Source: Pipra filicauda (lineage: Eukaryota; Chordata; Aves; Passeriformes; Pipridae). Taken from it: a stretch of DNA of 64,000 nt. The stretch is taken from assembly GCF_003945595.2 (NCBI RefSeq), contig NW_024104357.1:1-64000 (forward strand). The letters run 5' to 3'. Under the pieces are notes generated by a model. That model was given only the letters and a program-made list of their open reading frames with translations. It was not told where the DNA came from and ran no database searches. Positions 30,960 through 45,699 of this stretch are shown in pieces (position 1 is the stretch's first letter; each line of letters starts with the position of its first letter). A program made the translations under genes and the position numbers.

Positions 30960-31220
30960 ATTCCTGTAGGGTACGCAAATGTCCTTATATAATAAGGAAA
31001 AACACGTCCTCGTGAGATGGTGAACAAAGGGAATCTATTTCAAAATCGGCGCTGTTTTATCCTTTAACACCATGTGACTTCTCTGACCAATAAGATTACC
31101 TATGTCGGCGCATGCTCCCCTGGGCTCCTCTGCCCCGGCTCGTACCCTGTGCCTTGGACACGCCTCCCACAACTCAGCTGTTCGTGTTTGGCATTCCCTT
31201 AAAGCCTTAGAGCAGAACAA
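30960..31220 (-). promoter_or_regulatory. Promoter-like segment upstream of the PIF1 exons
   Basis: Reading the minus strand: an inverted CCAAT (ATTGG, + strand ccaat at 31087-31091) in a locally CpG-containing stretch (about 31105-31170), then CCTTATTATATAAGG, a palindromic TATA-like element, at 30982-30996. A transcript from here would enter exon A about 200 bp downstream with the exon's own acceptor in between. It could equally be an LTR remnant or a promoter for + strand transcription. There is no direct evidence of use. Confidence 0.3.
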
Positions 31221-31249
31221 TTAGCACAGCAGATTCATTTTATACAGTT

Positions 31250-34200
31250 TATGAAATGTATGTTCAGTTAGAATATCCAAGTTTACTAGATTTTGGACCA
31301 GATGCAATATTTTCAAAGCACTATGGCTTGGAGGAGCTGGAGCATGAGGAATCTTTCTGTTCTGTTCCAGAGAGGCAAAGTCAGGTCCTGGAATATATTC
31401 TGGGGCCCCTTCTCTGCCTCATAAGGACCTTTGCAGCAGGGAAAACATTTGTCTTAATGCTGTGCCCCATCATTGCATGGATGAACATGCTATTTAGTCT
31501 AGATTGGTGTTTGCTGCCTTTTCTGGCAAGGTGGCTGCTTATGTAAACCACTACTATTTGGTATTTCAAGGGAAGATAAGTAAGTTTTAATTGTTTCGGT
31601 AAGCACAGTGTTATTACTTTACAGCACTACAGCTTAGCTGTTCTACACATACTAATGAAAAGTACAGAGGATATAGATATAATGTGACTTTGAGCCTGTA
31701 GGAGCTTGTAGGCAGTCTGTGTTTGCCAGGAAGCACTGACAGCTCTGCTGACTGCATGCACTGCTGTGCATATGTGCAGTGGACAGAGGAATAGTCTTCT
31801 ATGTAGTCATTTTGCTTATTGCCTTCTGATGTCCTGCTGTCCTGCAGTGGTGCCTCTCAGTAACAGGCTGATTCCTGCCAGCCTAGAGTTCAACTGGAAG
31901 TATAGGCATACACACACAAGATTTATTTTTAATAGACTTTACTGAGTATATTTGTCCACTTCATCTCTTATTACAACAACAATTTTAATTCTTGTAAAAA
32001 ATCCAGTCTGGCAGTTCCAGAGACATTTTCTGTCTGTCCATTAGGCTGTAATTACAGAGCTACCCCAATTTAGACCACCTGAACTTTGCAAGCCCCCTTT
32101 GATGGGGCTGTGAATCCGAGTAAGGCAGTTTCTATCATTCATTACTCCTTTATCTGCTTTTCCTTTGTTTTCTCTTTTCCAACTTTGGTGTAACAGGCTA
32201 AAAAAAAAAAACATGAAATAAACCACAGGAGTACATTAGAGACAAAAAATGCATATTCTATTTTCTGTCCTCATTATATTGCATCCTTTCAGAAGAATGA
32301 AATGAAGTAATGAGTCTGCCCATCTCTCATTGTGCTTGGTGCACTCATTTCTATGAATCAAAGCATAGACAAATAGTTTTGCATTGTCTGCTCATCTGTC
32401 CATTGTCTGCTCATAAATCCACCCCTCCTTACCCCTCCTTGGGGCTGTTCACATTCATACTGAAAGTTCACAATTTCCTTGTCAGTTTAGAGAATTATAC
32501 ATGGTGAACGTGGCCATGTAGCCAAGTGATTACCAGCTGGTTCGTTATGTTTGCTTTCAGGAATGCCCTGAAACTAAAAATATCTGGTCTCCTGTATCCT
32601 CACAGTACTATTACTTTCAGGTTAAATGTGTGGTCCCAGCATACCGCTAAACAGGCCCATATATCCCTGGAAAAGATGCTGGCAAGTTGGTAGGCCTGAG
32701 TCCAAATAGATCAGGCATCAATGGTTAGGTTTAATATAGTTTTAACTGTCAGTTATTCAACTGTAATTTTAAACTATTAATATAGTTGTATTTAACAGGC
32801 TCTGATATAATTTTGTCATCACTGTTTAAACATAGACAATTCAGGCAATTATATCCTCAGTGTTACTAACTATATGCAGTATATTGAAAATTACATGCTA
32901 ATTTGTGCTGCTACCAATATACCAGTTACATTTAAAAAAGCACGGGACAAGTAATGCATATGCTTTTTTATTTCCAGCAAGCTGAGATTATAAATTAATC
33001 AATTTTTTGCATCCATTTTGCATGCAAGAACACTTGAGCATTTCAGTTTACCAGTATGGAATGTCTGTTATGAAACTGTCCATCTAGTATTTGTTTCATA
33101 AAAGTTTTCAGACTCTTATCATCAGTAAATAACAGCCACAGCTGAACAGACAAGTTGGGTTTAGACCTGGTGATCAACAAAGAGGAAAAAAAAAGTTTTA
33201 AAAATATGTATTGATTGAAAAATAGTACATTAAAAAAAATCAGTCGCTATCATTTCATGAACAGAATACAAGGCTGAATCAGTCACAAAAATCATTACTC
33301 AGTCACTTTTGTTATAGGAGGAAAATGTAAACACAGTAACTACTGTAACAGAGGGTATCTCAGCAGCTGTTATTATGTGGTCTGTACCCTGAGAACATCA
33401 AAGGTTGGATGGCACTGGTAATGAACAGTATGGCCAACTCAAAGTCCCTCAGTTAATATGCACAAACCATAGAAAATGGGCGCAGTCTGACAAAGGTGTT
33501 TCCATCCCTGGAGAGGTTCAGGCCCCGCTCAGCTATTCAAGATTGTGAATTCTTCATGGAAAAGCATCTCATCCTGCATCACGGGCAAGGGGTGGTGAGG
33601 TAGATGCAGCCTTTTTGAGCCTCTTGATGAGGAACTAGAGCAAGAAATGTCAACCACAGTGACCAGGTTTGTGTTTCTTTACAGCTTTGCCTGATCACTC
33701 TTTACCTGCTCTTTGCAGATCATTCACTTAAGCATTACTTCTTTACTTTTATCAGAATGCTAGAAAAGCTTTTTGAGCTTTATGGACTGCCTTTGCTTCC
33801 TCTGCCAGCCACTGCTTTATCCTCTGACTATCCTTTCCCACTGAGAGTACAGTAGTATCAAGGTCAACTACTCTGCTTCCAAGCAAGCAAATGCTCCTTT
33901 AAAACAACTGGCTGCTGTCACAGTGTCAGGGCAACCAATCATGTTTCAAAAATACATCAAGTCTCCAGAGATCTTAAGGAGAAATTAAACTCCTTTTTCC
34001 ATTGCACTTTATTTAGAACAGAGCCGTAGCTAGATGCTGTTTACTTGGATTTATAGCTGTGCTCAAACCACGAAAAAAGATTACAATGAATGAACAATTT
34101 AGGAAAGAATTTTCACAAATCTTTAGGTCTCATTTTGTCAGTAATGTTCTCTTAAAGGTGACAAATGTTTATTTTGTTATGGCTGGAAATGAAGCTCGTT

Positions 34201-37200
34201 CACACATCTGTTGGATAAGATCTCAAAAGCCAAAAGACATTAAAGGCTCTATGATCCCTCTTTTAACAGGACAGCAACACTTACCCATCTCTCACTGGCT
34301 CTGCCTGAACCCTTCAAGGTGAAGGTGGACAAACATCTTGATAAAAAGTGTATTTATCGCCAGATAGTAATTCAATATAGTTAGCTAAAACTAATTGCAA
34401 AATCTGGTCAAAAATTAAAAAATTATTTCAGTAAGGAAAGTGTGGATTTCTTCCAAAATATTTCAAAATTAGATTTTTCAGCTTTTAATTTTTAACTGGC
34501 ACTTTTCTTTTTAAATGGATTTCTTTTCCCCTTTATTTATACAAAACCAAACCAATCCCCCATGAAACTCAAGTTTTTTAGTTTGCATTGGACAACTTGT
34601 TTCCTTAACAGCTTCCTTGTTTCCTTTAACAACTTAACCAAAACAAAGTTTTTCCAAGCCCAATTACTACTTCTCCACCCATTGTAAAACTAAAATACAT
34701 CCATAATAGCCACCTTGCTTGGACTATAATTGAGTTGTTTCCCCTTCAGTTTACATTTTGGTCAAAGCACTGAAAACTTCTCACATTTGCCAAGCTCTAT
34801 TCAAACACAAAGGATATGGCTGAGTGCTCTGGAAACCTCTTTAGGGCTTTGGGAGATGAGAAGTGCTCCACTACACTTGTTTATACAAGTGTAATAGAGT
34901 TGGTGGACAACACATTTCAATACCCCATATGTTTGGGATACTCAAGGATGTTCTCCAGGCAGTTGCTTAATCTTCTTGTGGCTTTTAGAGTATGAGAGAC
35001 TTTTTTTTTTATCAGGTTTTCATGTATTAGGATTGAAGTATCAGAGCTAGACAAGATGGAGATTTGTTCCATGCTGAACTCTTTCAAAACTCGGATCCAC
35101 ATTTCTGAGATGATAAGCTGATGCAGCAGAAATATTCCGCGTATCGGCAGCTTTAAATTCCATCTCGCAGGAAGTGGCAGATCACATCAGTATGCACTTT
35201 TAGATCTATTACAGCAATATCAGCAGTCCTTGATTTCTCAAAAATGGTGTCATTTGTGCAGATAGAGCAAGCTGTCAAAATCTGACAGGTTTACACTGTT
35301 TCACAGGGGACAGCCAAGGCACAGACAGCAATTGATTCATTTCTCGTCAACGAGCTCTGCACCTCACTCACTGCGGAGCCAAGCTGAGTTAATGCAAAAT
35401 TAAAAGTTACCACCTTTGTGCAATCATTATTCACAAGCTGTAAATACAGAGCAAACCCTTTTTATTGTTAGAGTTTGCATTTTAAGTGCCTTACCATTTT
35501 GCTGCCAATCAAAAAAAAAAAAATCATTGAGGTAAAAAAATTAAAAAATCCCATGCTCCTTTATTCCAAAACAATCCTACATGTTGCAATCATGCCACGT
35601 ACTGAGCTGGTTCAGGATAAGCACAAGCAAGTACTCAATATAGTTTTGCCCCTCAGTGATTAATTACCCCTTGTGCCTCTGCACTGCCATCCAGAAGAAT
35701 GACGCTCTGGGATTTTGTTTGCTAATATAGATTTAAAAATTGCAGCACAACTTAACACTTGCAATAATGATTTTCATCCACATTTTTGCTGCGTTTAGAT
35801 ATTGCTAAATCATCAGAGGAAAAATAAGTCAATAAAAAAATCGATAATGGCAAATATACATGCACACTCGTGCACAGGTACCACTCCTGTGTGTATGTGC
35901 ACAGCACAATGCATACCTGTGTTACTAAAGTTGCCCAGAACATCTATTATCATTTCAATTTTGGCACATGGGTAAGTAATGTCCAGGATTTTGCAAATTC
36001 AAAACTAATGGATCACAGCCTTTTAAAACAACCATTGAGAAACATATCCTAAAGGTTTTCTTTAAGTGGTTTTTTTACTGTGTAGGAAGTGGTGGGGGTT
36101 TGAATGGCTCTGTTTAGTTCCTTCCCCATCTGCAATGAGCCTGGTTTTAATTGTGACTTGTGCCTCCCTATGGCTTTGGGGTCTGCTTTTGATTTTTTAG
36201 TGTGCCTTGTGTCAGATAGCAGAGAGGAAAGAACAGGAAATCCCCTGAGAAACTGAAAGAAATGGGCCTAGCTGGAACAACTTCTATTGTTTAATTTTAT
36301 GAATAGAATTAATAGACTGGTACTGCTAAAGATGCTTTCACTCCAGCATATAACAGTAAGCAATTGTCAATTCCTTTCTCTGGTATGAAGAGAAAAGTTC
36401 AGAAGTGTTTTGTACTTACATTTACAAATCTCAGAAGTTCACAACCAAAGCATTTGAAGACCAATGAATTAAAATCCCATACTTCTTTAAAAACAACCCC
36501 CCAAATTAATGATTTGCAAATGTAAGTAAAGGTGACAAAATCTTTTGCCCACATGGAAAACCGCTGTGTCTAACCGCGGGACTTATCGAATGAGAAGAGA
36601 ATAACAGAAGGAATAATTATTGTGTCAGAGCTCAGCTCTGCAGTGCCACCCCTGGGAATTGAAGTCTGTTTGTCCTCTGACCTAGAACTGCTCTGCAATA
36701 CACTCATCTCTCACGGGAACACTCTTGGTTTCCAGCTGTCTGGGCTTGGGCACTTGGAGTCGGATTGGCACCACTTGCTGAGTGCCACCAGCTGCAGCTG
36801 AGATCAATTATAGCTGTGTTTTAAAGGCTAGGATGTCTTTAAAAAAAAAAAAAAAAAGAAAGAAAGAAAAAAAAGAAGAAAAGTCTCTACATTTCAGTCT
36901 AGAAACCCCAGACTGGGTGACATTTCCTAAAAGTTGAGAATTTTAGATTTGACCTTTACGGGCTTCAGTTCCCCCGATGTAAAACAGCAATGTCAGCTGC
37001 TACTCTGAGAAGTGTTACAGGAAGGTAAGTTCATCTATATCCGTAAAAGCTTTAGAAAACATATTGAAAGCACTAGAGAAATGCAGTGAGTAAGTGAAGC
37101 TTTATTCGATGCAGCACTTGGACAGTTATTAAAAGTCAGTTTTCAAGGCCACACACTGTATGTGAGGAGTGGAAAAAATACTGTATAAGTACCCATAGGA

Positions 37201-40200
37201 TGACATGAGACCAAGCGGAAAAGGTAGCAAGTCACAATATATCAATGACCAGAGACAGTGCAAGCAAGGAGTTGACCTGAAGGTTCATGTGCCTCCTTAA
37301 TTTTGAGCTTTCTCATCTAAATGTTGGCCTTTTCATAAAACAATCTTAAAAGTGCTTTTCTCTTTTGCTTTAAATATTAAAAAAGCTATTTCAGTGAAGC
37401 TGATCAAAACAGAACAACATGAGAGTAAAAATCCGACATTTTGCATGTCAGGGAAATCCAGCTACTGTGAAGATGATTCATCACCAATTACTGTGGAGAT
37501 GATGTGTCTGAAATTGAGTTCTCTCTATTAGGGAAAAAAATACTTGTGTCATTAGAAACAATAAACAGAGGACCAAATCCATCAGTGGCCAGTTGGAGGC
37601 ATTTCCAACAGTTAAAACTGGAGTTTTAACCTTTGATGCCAACAGTTAAACCTATGATGTTTCTTTAGAAAAAATTCTTTAGACCATGGTCAGTAATTCT
37701 TTAAATGAGCATTAATGAGATTCTGCAGCTGATTCTTGGTTACACTGGCAGGGCAGGAAGATGAAGTGACAGTAAAATACTGGATGTGTCCCACTCCTTC
37801 CTGCCTTTTGCCCATGGGAACACTCAGCATATTATGAGATATGGTTTCCTCTGCAGGTCAGACTATTTGCAGCCCAAGTACATTTTCAATTTCTCTGCTG
37901 AATAACAGTTACAGCAGTGACTTTCACCCAGGCCTATGACAAGCACACACCCTAAAGCAGTCAGACAATAGTACCTGGTGCCCTTCCTGCTTGAATGCTT
38001 TTAACATTTCATTTCTCCCAGCAAAAATTTACTGAAGATGTGCCCCAGCATGTTTGTAACCCCCAAATGTTTATAAAGCTCTTAAGGAGATCTCTCCTGA
38101 TCTCCCACCTACTGTTATTGCCTATGCATCAAATATAGCCTTTTCTTTTAGTAGGACCATTTGGAAAAGAATGACAAGCCCCATCACACATCTGATGTTT
38201 AATCAAACATAAAATACAGCAGTAATACAGCTGCATTTCTACTCTGGCAGGGTGGTGTCACCCTGTCCTTGCAACAGCTACAACTTTTCAACTTCATGTC
38301 AGTGTCTCTTTGAATTCAGTGGAGCCCAGCCTGCACAGGAGTGTGCCATTGCATGCTAAGCCACACTCTGTGAGGAAACAAGCAGAAATTCTCTTACCAT
38401 GTCCCAGTAGATCTAAGGCTTCTATCCTCCTTCAGAAACAGAGTTGAAGGTGGGCAGTGAGGGTAAAAAACCTGAAGACACTGGAAAGGCAGAAGTGGGT
38501 CTGAAGAAAGCAAAAATCATAGATGAAATATACAGATGAAAACCAAAGATCAGTTGCTTTGCAGCCTGGATACATTTAATCTGCCTATCAGGACATACAA
38601 TAAATGCAGAATTTCATTGCACCTCATTTGCAGGCCCACTCTTCTTAACAGAAAAGCACTTCAAAAGCAACTCATACATCCTGAAAGGCTGAAACCTGAT
38701 GGCTTCTGGCCAAGAAAAAGGTAGCTAAATGTCATATGATTTATTATTTTGAAGGAGTGGATTTTGCCTGCCACACTCTTCACATTAAATAATGTTCAGC
38801 GTTGTTAATTCCAGTGAATGTTTTCACAGCACATGGAAACGTTACCTGGACTAAGGAATGACAGCGACTGAGACTTAATTATTTCATAAGACACAATGAC
38901 TTAACATCATTGTCTTGTTTTCAAAGCAGAGAACTGACTGAAGCAACTCCTGACTGGACACAGATTTCACTCCTACCAGTCTGCCTGGCCAGTGTAAGTA
39001 GTCAGAAATTGGTGGGCACAGCTGAAGGTCAAACCCTTGCTCTCCCACCACCATGGGCTCTGCAGTGTGCCTTGTGGAGGTCACCCCAAATCTCCCCACT
39101 GCCCAGTGTGAGAAGAGGCATGAAGCAGGACAGTTCTTAACCCACGTTGTGCAGGGCAGCTCTCTTCCACTTTCTCAGGATGTATTTTTAAACAGTGCCT
39201 TTTGCCAAAACTGTCATTTGATGGTTTTTTGTTTTTTTTTTTTTTCCCCAGTGAACTAGCTTAATCCAGACGAAAGCAAACTATCCTTCAAAGCTGTCTA
39301 CTTTGGTGGGTGTTAGGTTATATTCTCTTTCAGTGAGGTACAAACACTTGAGTTCAATGTCTTAAGGTATCTGGGTTTGTCTTCTGGATCTGCACTGACT
39401 TTTTCCTCTAGCACAGCACAGATTCTGCTGGGCTTTCCAACTCTGCTTCTGCTGAGAAGTCAAGATGCCTAACCACAAACTGCAGAAATTCTTAGCTATA
39501 GACTCATCGCTCTATTGATCACATCTCACTGGAAAAGCAGGTCTATGTAGGTTTCTGTGTTGTCCTTCCTTCTAAATCAATTCCTATCCCTATCCTGGGG
39601 TTCAAGAATCCATTTGTTACCCTTATTGCAGTGGGCAATATCTGCTTCCAAACACTTCTCATCCAACAGACCTTACAGTATCATCCAATTTATTAATTCA
39701 TTCTTCCAATTATACAGGATGCTTAATGTCCAAATCACAAGACAGTAACTTCTCCCCTCTGAACCAGTTGCATTCTGGCTCAAAACTCTGTCCTATTCCT
39801 AAGTTATCAATTCTATCAATTATTAGTGAAGTAACTATTTTCTTCTTTTTTGTTTTTTTCTCCCCAAACACCATAATGTTGGTTTGACTACTTCAGAGAG
39901 CTACGTGGTCTCCATGGTCACTCTTTCGTTCCAGCCAACTGGCACCAGAACAAATTAACACAACTGCTGCCATATGGGCCATAAAACAGTCCTTGCTTTC
40001 TCTAACATTTTGTCACTCCAAAATTTGTGTCAAGCTTTGGCCAAAGTTTCAGAGTTCTGGGATTTTATTTTACTCTGGAAGAAAATTAAGCCATTTTGGA
40101 TGATTATTTTCTTTATGTCATGGAATAATTTGCACCAGAAATTTGAACTCCAAGACTGGCAATTGACCAAAGTGTATGAAGAAACTGGTCCAGGTAGCCG

Positions 40201-43200
40201 GCCTGTAATACCAAGTCCTGTTCTAGTTCTCCAGAAAGCACACAAATTGATCTGCAACATTTTACTTCAGCTGAATTCCCTTCCATGCCCTGCTCTGACA
40301 GCTATTTTAAAAGGAGCCTTGCTGTGATGGTGTCAGATTTTCAGTACCACACCCCCCATACCCACATTTCAATTATCATGTTCCACGGGACATCAGCAGC
40401 GAACAAGTTTAAGCAGCTTTTCCCAGCCCGGTTCTGTGGGTGCACACAGGCACAATCAGTGATGACATCTCATTCATTCACACTGTTGTTGTGTGCGACG
40501 AGAAACAAAGCTCAAGGGGACTCAACATGGGAAGTGAATGTTTCAAATGGAATCTGTACCTCTCAGAAAACCTGAAAACTCTTGATATAAAAACAGCTCT
40601 GACAGAGCAGAACCATATTGCTATTATATTCAGTGTTAAAATCTGACTGCTACTGGCACATTATGATTTACCATTTAAATTGACTGTTCTCAGAAACCTC
40701 TTCCTTTCTCATCTGTCTCGCTTTTTCACTGAATTGCACTCCTTACCATTGTCAAAATGCTTTTGGAACACAGTCTTCTAAACAACAGGATGAGGGGACA
40801 TTTAAGCTGTGTCTGATACCAAGTTTCTTCCTGCAGTAATTGTACTCATATTAACTTGTTCTTATTTGCAAAATATATCAATTTCTGATCCAGTCTGATG
40901 TCCTCATCATAAATTAAGTCTGACTTTTAAAGTGACATCTTTTATCACAGAACACTTTGTACATGGTACACACAGTGTTCCCTTTGAAATAAAAAGGAAC
41001 ATGATTAAAAAGATGACAATTATTTTCCATTGCAACACTTTTGAGTCACAGCCAAAAAGTTTGCATTCGCAAATAAGCCTTCAGTGCCCACCTTCCCTTC
41101 TCTGAGCTAGCTTTCATTTTCCTTCTTACACCATGATCACAGACTCTCAGGATGTAAACTCACATGGTTGTTTAGTAGGAAAAGACAGTGATGTGTCCTG
41201 GTGCACAGGGACTCAGACTGAAATCCCAAAGCACCAGCAGAGCCCTTGCAAGTAGCTCTTCTCAGATCTAGACCAGAAGTTTTTGGCTGAAAACTGCACT
41301 ATTCAGTCCCAAGTTTTTCGTTCTCAGTTTCTATTATTTTGATCAAAAAAGAAGCAGGCAATTCTGAAGTCCCAACCAACACTAGCCCTATAACGAATAT
41401 GAAGTCATTTTGCATTAGAGTTGTGGGGAAGATAAAAGATAAGCACAGATTAAGTCACAGCCTAAAAAAGGACTGCCAAGTGCTGCCTAGGCCCTGGCTA
41501 CTCACTGAACTTCCCCATGTTATGGTATCACCTGAGCAATGATAAATTGTATACAACAGCATTACAATGAAAGTCAGTCTCTAACTCACTGGAGAAGGCT
41601 CAGTATTAGAGAAGGAATTGGCTCTCCTTTGAGCTAAGGAGACCAAATGCAATTCTTAACTTCCAAGGACCTACTTTAAAATATGTACCCATACGTATTT
41701 GCAAGCCCAAGTCATGGCCCTCCTTCAAATCTTTCCTGAAATTCGCGTCCTACAACCACCCCCAAACCTCCACCCAACCAGAAAACCACCCTGGCTAAGC
41801 AGCAACCTATCCTGACAGGAGCAATGCTCCTGCTATCCCCTTTATCCCCATTTGCCTTAGGTCATGGGATCTTCAGGCACAGGGGATGTTTTCTGTTACG
41901 TATTTACAGCGTGACCAACTGAATGACTGCAGTTCCTCTGCAGCACCAAAGGCCATCCATCTGAACATTTTTGTTTTCTTTTCCCTTTCATTTTCAGCTT
42001 GTTGTTTGTTAGATCCATTATACAAAATGCTTCCAATAAGCCCCAAAACAATGCTCCCTTCCGTGCACGACTTTCTGTGTCCTTATTTAAATGGCTCAAT
42101 GTTCTTCATAGGAATAGCATTTCTTGTAAGGGAAAGGAGGAGGGTGAAATCCACCTTTACACCTCCATTCCAGAGGGATTCTGTACTCCTTTACCAGCTG
42201 TTTGCTAATAGCAGTCTCTCTGTCAGACACGTTATCTGGCCTAAGGAGACAATGGAGTAGTATGTGTCTGCTCTGGTCATCACCACATGTGACCAATTCC
42301 TATCACTTGCAGATCGCTCATTGTCCTCCCTCCACCCATCTCCTCCCCAGGAGCAGAGTCCCTGCAGGCAGTCAGGACCACAGATGGGCAGCAGTGATGT
42401 GAACAAATTCTTCTTTCCAGCACTTGTTCCCCTGAGCTTTACTGCTCCCTCTGGCACCCTTTGGAAGTAGCAGGTAGATCAGTAAGAACTGAATCAATAC
42501 CTCAAGGAACACAGCCCACATCCAAACCTATTTATGACTAGTTATTAGAAGAACCATCTACCCTTTTCTACATGCTGCATCCCTGTCAACAGTGAAAGGT
42601 GAGTCACCAATGACCTTTCCAGCCACAGGGATTATCTGTTCCATTGCATATTGAGGGTAATCATAGCTTTCTAGATATTAATTTGTCACCATGCTCTCCA
42701 GTAGACTCCCAATACTGCAGACTTGGACCAGTTTTTGTCCATCCTTGTGCAATTTTTACAAGTTCTTAGAAAAAGGACTAAGCTAAGAAAGATACACTCA
42801 TTGGAAAGTCCTCCCATAAAAGAGAAATGAATATATGAGCAAGTCCACAGAAAATAACACTGGCAATTGTAATAACTGTGCAATCATCAGCTCTGAGGCT
42901 GGCAACCACTCTCCAATAAGCAAAGCAAACATGATGTTTGATTGCATTAACAAAAAGAATGGACTTTAAAGCCACAGATAACTGGATTTAAAAAAAACAA
43001 TTGCATAGATTTCTGAGAAACTGTGTCAAACAGTTCAATTATTTTCTTGTGACTAATAAAAGTAATACAGAAAGGAACAAGAGGTAGAGCACTCTGTCAT
43101 AATTCCATGGGGGTAAGAGAAAGGAAGTACTTAGCTAATTTAATAATGCAGTTCTAAAATATCTGTGTCTGGGTCTGCAAAGGGATTACCAGGCTTGTAG

Positions 43201-45699
43201 TGACAGGAAAGCAAGAAATTAGTAGGACATTTGAAAGGGGGGAGGGAGCGACATCTTCCTTCCACAGAAATGGTTTTTTTGGCTCTGTGTGGAGCCACAT
43301 CCTAAACCAAATTATTATTTGTGACACTCAGCAGAAGACATTTCACATACAAACAATTTTGCTGAGTTAAATCTGCCAAAATGTGGTGCACTGATTGTAT
43401 TTGTAGTTACAGCCAAAGTGATGCCCTGGAAACTCAATGCCAATTTAATATGTGTATATAAAGAAGAAAAAAAAAAGCAGTTGTTTTGAGGTTGTTGTTA
43501 CTTTTACATGATGCACATGTTTTAAGCCCATGTTTTACACTTGGCCTACTTGCTTGTCAGAGGAGGCCAACAGTAGAAAACTCACAAGAAACTATGAACT
43601 GAAAGGAATTGGTGATATGGGTTTTAATAAGTTACAGCAAGAAGACATTCTCCCTTGGGACTAAAGCAGCAATTTGAGCACAAAAGCAGCAGTGTGAGCA
43701 CAAAGCAGAGCAAATCCATTTCCACATTGCCAAGTGTCATCACATCTGCAACTCAATGGGATGGAAAATATTTGGTCAGGGACTCAATGGCCAAGATAAG
43801 ACAAGACAAGACAAGACTAGCACCCTTTTCCTTCCCTTAAAGTCATGGAACTTGTTGTCACTTACCAGAAAGCAAAACACGCAGGGATGATGTAGGTGCA
43901 TGCCAGCGTTAAAAACAAGGTCATCTGGGGACTAAAATTTCTGAGACATCCAGGGTAGATGCCTTTAGTTCATGTAAGTAAAGACTTCACTCAGAACAAC
44001 AGGCAGATATACAGAAGATTAAACCCCCCATAATGATGCAGACTCTTTTCTTCCTTCCATTTTGCTGTTCATAAGAATCATTTTATATTGCTTACTCAGA
44101 AAACAGTTGAGAAATTATGTGTAATAAATATTTCCCTAAATTGAGCTGGCAGAATCTATTTCTTCTTTTAAAATATATTGTTCCCAGTTTACTTATTACT
44201 CTGTGCTGGGACTTGACTCTTAAAGAGAAATATTGCTTGAGGGACCACTCCTCATTTAAACAAATGCTATTAAGCTGGAGTGTGAAGATAGTATGGAAAC
44301 TACCGAAAGGCTTCCCTGGCTGCACTAAATCAAAGCTAATGGCTTGAGATAAAGTAAGTGGAGTTGTTCTTCTGTTCTTTGTCAGTATTAATATTTTCAG
44401 CTACAGCTCCTCACTAGACTCCCTCTGCTTCTATGCCCTCTTGTTTTGGGCCAGAAATTCTAGAAGGCTTCTCTTACGCACAGCTCACACTTTTATTCCT
44501 TGCATTTTACTGTTGCTTCCAGACTATCTCGACTGCCTGGCATTTACTGAGCTTGGAGTAGGGCTCACATGACATTCAATTTTTCATCTGAATGCTTGTT
44601 AATCACAAACAAGCACCTGGCCAATTGCAAGCACAATTTACTTGGAATGTGTGGTCTGGTAAACTAATTAGGGCAGCATGGAGTGCTAATGCCCTGCTTC
44701 ACAGAGGGTAATAACATAAGGAATGAAGAGCTTTCAGGAGCTTTTGCTGTTGAACTACAAATTTTTTCCTGACCTTTAAATACATTTTTTTTCCCTTGCA
44801 ACAAGCATGGTTTCCATCTCTGTAGCCCTCATCTCTCTCTTGAATGCATCCTAGAGTTAAGTATTTTCATGACTCTTTCCCACTCCCTTTAACTAGAAAA
44901 ATCTCTTCAGAGCTTCTTACCTGAAAGCATTAGATGGCCTTTTTGGCTCTTTCTGAATAAAGAATTTCTCAGAGACCACAGAAACTTTCTCCCATATATT
45001 ATAGTGCTCCAACCATTTCCAATAACACAATTAAATCTGGGTGAAAGTTTTTCAAAAAAAGCAGTAAAACCATTAGAGAGTGCAGTTTTAGAGGCATCAA
45101 AATACTCATAAATTCAATTCCAGTTTAGGGAACAGATTCTGCCAAATTGAAAGCAAGGAGGCACTTTTAGAAAAGTCTGAGCGCTAACTTTCGTTATGTG
45201 TTGGGCACCAAAGTCACCCAGCTTGGCAGACACCACAAAGCATTTGCCTATGACTGGCAGGTCTTGACTCTTGGCAGGAGGGGAGGGAGAGAACAGAGAA
45301 GATAAACCACAGATGGATAATGTTCAGGAAACATCTACGATGTGGTTGAAGAAACAGCAGCTTCACATAGACAAGTGTGGGATGAGGACAACCCAGGAAA
45401 GTTTAAGAAATGTTGGAAAAGAGAAGTGTGGAGAGAGAGGGTGTTTTCTGTTTACCCCTCAGATAAATTAAGTAGTTAATGTCATAAAGAAGTTGTAAAG
45501 AGCAAGAAAGAGATGTTTTTTCACTAAAAATGTTTGGACAAAATCAAGGGGCGCAGCAACTGCTAAAAGATGTGAAGAACAAAAAATCACTCTAAAGTAA
45601 CATTAGGAAGAGAAGGAAGTTCAAAGAAAAAGAAAATATCAACAATGAACACAGGAAAACGATCTACAGAGGGGAGCTCTGCAATTTCAGTGGCCTTTC
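31250..45699. other. Large AT-rich single-copy block, no gene recognised
   Basis: About 14.4 kb with only short ORFs (about 125 codons or fewer, for example 31256-31546 + and 41886-42260 +), none with a recognisable domain. Simple tracts are an A17 run with GAAA repeats near 36841-36880 and an (acaag)n run at 43798-43817. No PIF1 upstream exon was identified on the minus strand, though very short exons could be missed. Confidence 0.5.

Noticed and set aside
31256..31546. Plus-strand 96-codon ORF next to the promoter-like segment
   Set aside because: It has hydrophobic stretches but no recognisable family, no splice or codon evidence, and lies in AT-rich single-copy DNA.
33380..33540. Possible small CR1 fragment ('tttccatccctggagaggtt')
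   Set aside because: Only one short CR1-like phrase is visible, without the diagnostic 3' end, so it is too weak to annotate.
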